NCBI GenBank assembly: GCA_036023115.1 | Contig: JAYKKT010000074.1 | Span: forward strand, 6,645,501-6,709,500 | DNA: 64,000 nt | DNA from: Brasenia schreberi | Lineage: Eukaryota; Streptophyta; Magnoliopsida; Nymphaeales; Cabombaceae | Direction: 5' to 3' | In this document: in pieces, positions 58,501 through 64,000 of the stretch | How positions within the stretch are numbered: the first letter of the stretch is position 1 | How the letters are laid out: every line of letters starts with the position of its first letter | Notes under the pieces: model-generated | Told to the model about the DNA's origin: nothing | The model's input: only the letters and a program-made list of their open reading frames with translations | Databases searched by the model: none | Made by a program: the position numbers and the translations under genes

Positions 58501-61500
58501 CTCTACTAATGTTGATTTAAGTCTTTTCCTAACCACACAAACAAAGAAGTAGATTCTTCAAAAATGTTGATTCTAAGTCTCACTCTAACTACAATCAACT
58601 AATGTTGATTTAAATCTCACCCTAATCATACACGGTGTTCTCGTGTACTATCTTAGCTAGATAAAACTACAAACTTCGTTTCAAATTGTTGAGAAAACCC
58701 TTATATCAACTACACTAAATGTATTGTCACCTAAATCGATACATCATCGTTCCATTAGAACAAAAAATATTCACTATAGTTGATTAGAAGTCCCTTCTAA
58801 AAAATCACCTAACATATCCCTCACTAATGTTGATTTCAAAGTCTGGTTGCAAACAAGTTCTACCAATGTTGATTTTAAGTTTTAAAATGAACACATCCCT
58901 CAACTAATGCTCATTTAAGGTCTTACTGCCCCCCCCCCCCCGCGCAACATCACTTTATCATATGTCATCTGACCGAGAACAAAGAAACGTCTTCAACTTA
59001 AATTGTTAATTCCTTCTTAACATCAACCACACCAAGTGTATTCTCATCTAAATCAATACACAATCATTTAAATTAAAACAAAAAATACTTCTCCATGGTT
59101 GATTAGAACTCTCTTGAAGAACAATGCATTTCTAACCACACAACATATCCCACACTAATGTTGATTTCAAGTCTTTCCCTATGCACACAAAGAAAGAAGG
59201 CGCATTCTTTACCTATGTTCATTTTAAATCTTACTTAAAACGAACTCTTCTAATTTTAATTCCAAGTCTTTCCCCAACCAAACAAACAAAGAAGTCACAT
59301 TAATCACTAATGTCGATTGTCGGTCATCACCCTAACTAGATCGCACCAATATTGATTTAAAACCAAACCCTAACCGCACTCAACAAATGTTGATTTCAAT
59401 CTCACCCAAACCATACATAGCTCTCTTGTGACTTGTATTAGCGAGATAAAACAACAAACTTCATTTCAGATATATTGTTGAGAAAACCCTTATATTAACC
59501 ACACTGAAAGTATTGTCATCTAAACTGATGCATCATCATTCCATTAAAACAAAAAGTATTTCACTATCGTTGATCAGAAGTCTCTTCTAAAAGCACCTAA
59601 CATATCCCTTAATAATGTTGATTTCAAAGTCTTGCCGCAAACAAGTTATACCAATGTTGATTTAAGTCTTACCCCTCAACGATTAGGACAGCATATATTT
59701 CTCTAATCTTGATTTTTATGTCATACCCTTACCACACTCCACTAATGCTCATTTAAGCTCTTACTGCCCCCTTCGACTATCACTTTATCATATGTTATAT
59801 AACCAAGATCAAATAAAATTCTTCAATTTATATTGTTGATGCCTTCCTAACATCAACCACGCCAAGTCTATTCACATCTAAATCAATACGCAATCATTTA
59901 AATTAAAACAAAAAATACTTCACAATGGTTCATTAAAACTCTCTTGAAGAACAACGCATTTCTAAACACGCATAGCATATCCATCACTAATGTTGATTTG
60001 AAGTCTTTCCCTAACCACATAAACAAAGAAGGCATATTCTTCACCTATCTTGATTTCACGTCTAACCCAAAACAAACTCTACTAATGTTGATTTCAAGTC
60101 CTTTTATAACTACACAAACAAAGAAGTCACATTCTTCACTAATGTTCATTCCAAGTCTCACCCTAACCACATCGCACCAATGTTGATTTTAAAACTCACA
60201 CTAACCACACTCAACTAATGTTGATTTCAATCTCACCCTAACCAAACATAGCTCTTTCGTGTCCTGTCTTAGCGAGATAAAACAACAAACTTCCTTTCAA
60301 ATTGTTGAGAAAACCCTTATATCAACTACACTAAACATATTGTCATCTAAACCGATATATCATCATTCCATTAAAATAAAAAGTATTTCACTATCGTTGA
60401 TTAGAAGTCTCTTCTAAAAGCACCTAACATATCCCGGAGTAATCTTGATTTCAAAGTCTTGCTACAAACAAGCTCTACAAATGTTGATTTAAGTCTTACC
60501 CTAATCTTAACGATCAAGACACCATATATTTCCCTAATGTTGATTTTTAGGTCATACCCTCACCACACTCCACTAATGCACAATAAGTATTACCGCCCCG
60601 TAGCATCACTTTATCATATATCGTCTAACCGAGAACAAATAAAAGTCAACTTAAATTGTTGAATACTTCCTAACATCAACCACGCCAAGCGTATTCACAT
60701 CTAAATCAATACACAATCATTTAAATTAAAACAAAAAATACTTCCCAATGGTTTACTAGAACTCTATTAAAAAACTACGCATTTCTAACCATACACAACA
60801 TATCCCTCACTAATGTTGATTTAAAGTCCTTCCCTAACCACACAAACAAAGAGAAGGCAATTTCTTTACCCATATTGATTTTAACTGTTACTGAAAACAA
60901 ACTCTTCTAGTGTTGATTTCATGTCTTTCCCTAACAATAAAAACAAAGAATTCTTCACTAATATTGATTTCAAGTATCACCTTAAGTACATCGCACCAAT
61001 GTTGATTTTAAGTGTCACCCTAAGCACACTCAACTAATGTTGATTTCAAACTTACCCACACCATACATAGCTTTCTCATGTCCCGTCTGAGCCAGATAAA
61101 ACAGAAACCTCATTTCAAGTTGTCGAGAAAACCCTTATATCAACCGTACTAAATGTCTTATCATCTAAAGACATACATCATCATTCCATTAGAACAAAAA
61201 GTATTTCACTATCGTTGATTAGAAGTCTCTTCTAAAAGCACCTAACATATCTCTCACTAATGTTGATTTCAAAATCTTCCCGTAAACAAGCTCTACCAAT
61301 GTTTATTTAAGTCTTACCCTAACCACAACGATCACGAGACAATATATTTACCTAATGTTGATTTTTAGGTCATACCCTGACCACACTCCACTAATGCTCA
61401 TTTTGAAGTCTTAATGCCCCTAGCGACACTTGATGATATATTGTCTAACAAAAACCAAATAAAAGTCTTCAATTTAAATTATTGATTACTTCCTAATAAC

Positions 61501-64000
61501 AACCACGCCATGCGTATCCTCATCTAAACAAATACACAATCGTTTAAATTAAAACGAAAATTACTTTTCAATGGCTTATTAGAACTCTCTTAAAGAACAA
61601 CGCATTTCTAAATACACATAACATATCCCTTACTAATGTTGATTTGAAGTCTTTCCCTAACCACACAAACAAAGAAGTCCCTTTCTTCACTAATGTTGAT
61701 TCCAAGTTTCACCCTCACCAGATCACACCAATGTTGATTTTAAGTCCCGCCCTAACCACACTCAACTAATGTTGATTTCAATCTCACCCACAACAAACTC
61801 TACTAATATTGATTTTAAGTTTTACCCAAAACAAACACTACTAATATTGATTTTAAGTCTTTACCTAACTACACAAACAAAGAAGTTTCTTCACTAATGT
61901 TGATTGCAAGTCATCACCCTAACTAGATCGCACCAATGTTGATTTAAAACCAAACCCCAACCACACTCAACTAATGTTGATTTCAATCTCATCCTAACCA
62001 TACATAGATTTCTCGTGTCCAGTCTTAGCAAAATTAAACAACAAACTTCATTTCAGTTTGTTGAGAAAACCCTTATATCAGTGCACTAAACGTATAATCA
62101 TCTAAACCAATACATATCATTCCATTAGAAAGAAAATTTTCCCCTATTGTTGATTAGAGTCTCTTCTAAAATACCCCAAATATATCCCTCATTAATGTTG
62201 ATTTCAAAGTCTTGACGCAAACAAGCTCTAAAAATGTTCATTTAAGTCTTATCCTAACTACAACAATTAGGACACCATGTATTTCTCGAATCTTGACTTT
62301 TAGGTCATACCCTGACCACACTCCACTAATGCTCATTTAAAGTCTTACTGCCCCCAGCTTCACGTTATGATATTTCATGTAATCAAGATCAAATAAAACT
62401 CTTCAATTTAAATTATAGACATCAGTCAAGCCAAGCTATTTTCATCTAAATCAATACATAATCATTTAAATCAAAATAAAAAAATACTTTGCAATGGTTG
62501 ATCAGAACTCTCTTCAACAACAACACATTTCAAAACACACAACATATCCCTTACTAATGTTGATTTGAAGTCTTTACCTAACCACACAAACACAAAAGGC
62601 ACATTCTTTACCTATCTTGATTTCAAGTCTTGCCCAACAAAAACTCTACTAACGTTGATTTTAACCGTTACCTAACTACACAAACAAATAAGTCACATTC
62701 TTCACTAATTTTGATTCGAAGTCTCACCCTAACTAGATCACACCAATGTTGAATTTAAACCTCACCCTAACCACACTCAACTAATGTTGATTTAAATCTC
62801 ACCGTAACCATACATAGATTTCTCGTGTCCAATCTTAACAAGATAAAACAACAAACATTGTTTAAGATTCTTCAGAAAACCCTTATATCAACTGCACTAA
62901 ACGTATTGTCATCTAAACTGATACATCATCATTCCATTAGAACAAAAAGTATTTCACTATCGTTGATTATAAGTCTCGTCTAAAAGCACCTAACATGTCC
63001 CTCACTAATGTTGATTTAAATTTCTTGCAATAAAAAGCTCTACCAATATTGATTTAAGTCTTACCCTAACCACAACGATCAGGACACCATACATTTTCCT
63101 AATGTCGATTTTTAGGTCATACCTCACCACACACCAATAATGCACATTTCAAGTCTAACTGCCCCCAACATCACTTTATCATATATCGTCTAACCGAGAC
63201 CAAATAAAAGTCCTCGATTTGAATTATTGATTCCTTACTAACATCAACCACGCGAAGTGTATTCTCATCTAAATCAATACACAATCATTTAAATTAAAAC
63301 AAAAAATACTTCTCAATGGTTGAATAGAACTCTTTTGAAGAACAACACATATGTAAACAAACACAACATATCCCTCGCTAATGTTGATTTGAAGTCTTTC
63401 CCTAACCACATAAACAAAGAAGGCATAGTCTTGTTGATTTTAAGTCTAAATCAAAACAAACACCACTAATGTCAATTTCAAGTCTTTTCCTAACTACACA
63501 AACAAAGAGGTCACATTCTTCACTAATGTTGATTCCAAGTCTCACCCTAACCACATCGCACTAATGTTGAGTTTAAGTCTCACCCTAAACATACTCAACT
63601 AATGTTGATTTCAATCTCACCATAACCATACATAGCTTTCTCGTGTCCAGTCCTAACAAGATAAAATAACAAACTTCGTTTCAAATTGTTGAGAAAACCC
63701 TTATATCAACTGCACTAAACGTATTGTCATCTAAATTGATATCATCATTCTATTAGAACAAAAAGTATTTCACTATCGTTGATCAAAAGTCTCTTCTAAA
63801 AGCAACTAACATATCACTCACTAATGTTGATTTCAAAGTTTGGTTGCAAACAAGATCCAACATGACGATTTAAGTCTTACCCTAATCTCAACGATCAAGA
63901 CACCATAAATTTCCCTCATATTGATTTTTAGGTCATACCCTCACCATAATCCACTAATGCTCATTTCAAGTCATACCGTCCCCAAACATCAATTAATCAT
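52566..64000 (+). repeat. Higher-order satellite array, unit about 0.82 kb, runs off the window
   Basis: The marker 'catacatagctttctcgtgt' recurs at about 53310, 53611, 54822, 55533, 56344, 56996, 57826, 58628, 59413, 60245, 61063, 62000, 62811 and 63629. Most spacings are 785-832, with shortened (300, 652, 711) and lengthened (1211, 937) units. A second anchor, 'ttaggtcatacc', gives the same spacing (57299, 58128, 60546, 61366, 62301, 63111, 63929). Each unit is built from about 40-bp and 60-bp subrepeats with the core 'aatgttgatttcaagtctta'. A C homopolymer of about 13 bases lies at 58928. No genes. Confidence 0.93.

Noticed and set aside
42690..64000. 'ccctaacc' phrases as interstitial telomere repeats
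   Set aside because: The plant telomere unit is CCCTAAA in tandem. Here 'ccctaacc' occurs once per 40-60 bases as part of a longer subrepeat, never as a tandem heptamer.
42690..64000. Regularly spaced repeats as a CRISPR array
   Set aside because: The sequence between cores is itself repeated, repeats are diverged, there are no cas genes and the DNA is from a plant nucleus.

Overview
This window is nuclear DNA of a flowering plant. The evidence is a spliced gene with GT-AG introns whose product has the plant form of RanBP2 zinc finger, LTR retrotransposons with an initiator-methionine tRNA primer site (TGGTATCAGA), plant-type hAT transposons, RTE-type LINEs ending in (GTT)n, and a large A+T-rich tandem repeat. 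The species cannot be named from the sequence. No bacterial operon, CRISPR array, rRNA or tRNA gene was seen.

Layout. Bases 1-2124 hold an internal LINE fragment between two copies of a roughly 210-bp A+T-rich sequence. Bases 4145-11172 hold the only gene supported as intact: eight coding exons for a 254-residue protein with three RanBP2-type zinc fingers around a Pro/Gly/Tyr-rich middle. Its introns carry an old tandem duplication, a small inverted-repeat transposon, microsatellites, a possible alternative last exon and a decayed duplicate of an acceptor region. Bases 11173-17270 are intergenic, with a few exon-like scraps and one perfect hairpin.

From about 17.27 kb to the end, the ground sequence is one diverged satellite. 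Its subrepeats (about 40 and 60 bp, core 'aatgttgatttcaagtctta') are arranged in the best-preserved right part as higher-order units of about 0.82 kb. Transposons have broken it up: a nearly complete RTE LINE (18695-25132) split by a 3.15-kb LTR retrotransposon; an 88-bp LINE tail (26156-26243); a complete but dead hAT element with 8-bp target duplication (26834-30039); a second long LINE (31554-34779); a decayed Ty1/copia element (35314 to about 39285); a 1.39-kb non-autonomous hAT element with 8-bp target duplication (39820-41205); a solo LTR (42438-42689); a LINE fragment (47913-49105); and a second dead hAT element (about 49106-52565). Unbroken satellite then runs from 52566 to 64000.

The most unusual object is the LTR retrotransposon at 19589-22738, inserted in the LINE on the minus strand. 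It has no gag or pol. It carries a 229-codon open frame fusing a piece resembling a plant Enhancer-of-polycomb-like protein to the C-terminal part of eIF5A, followed by what appears to be the eIF5A 3' UTR and a 29-bp minisatellite, the last two duplicated. The empty insertion site can be read from the second LINE copy. Short open frames in the satellite are repeat-derived and are not annotated as genes.
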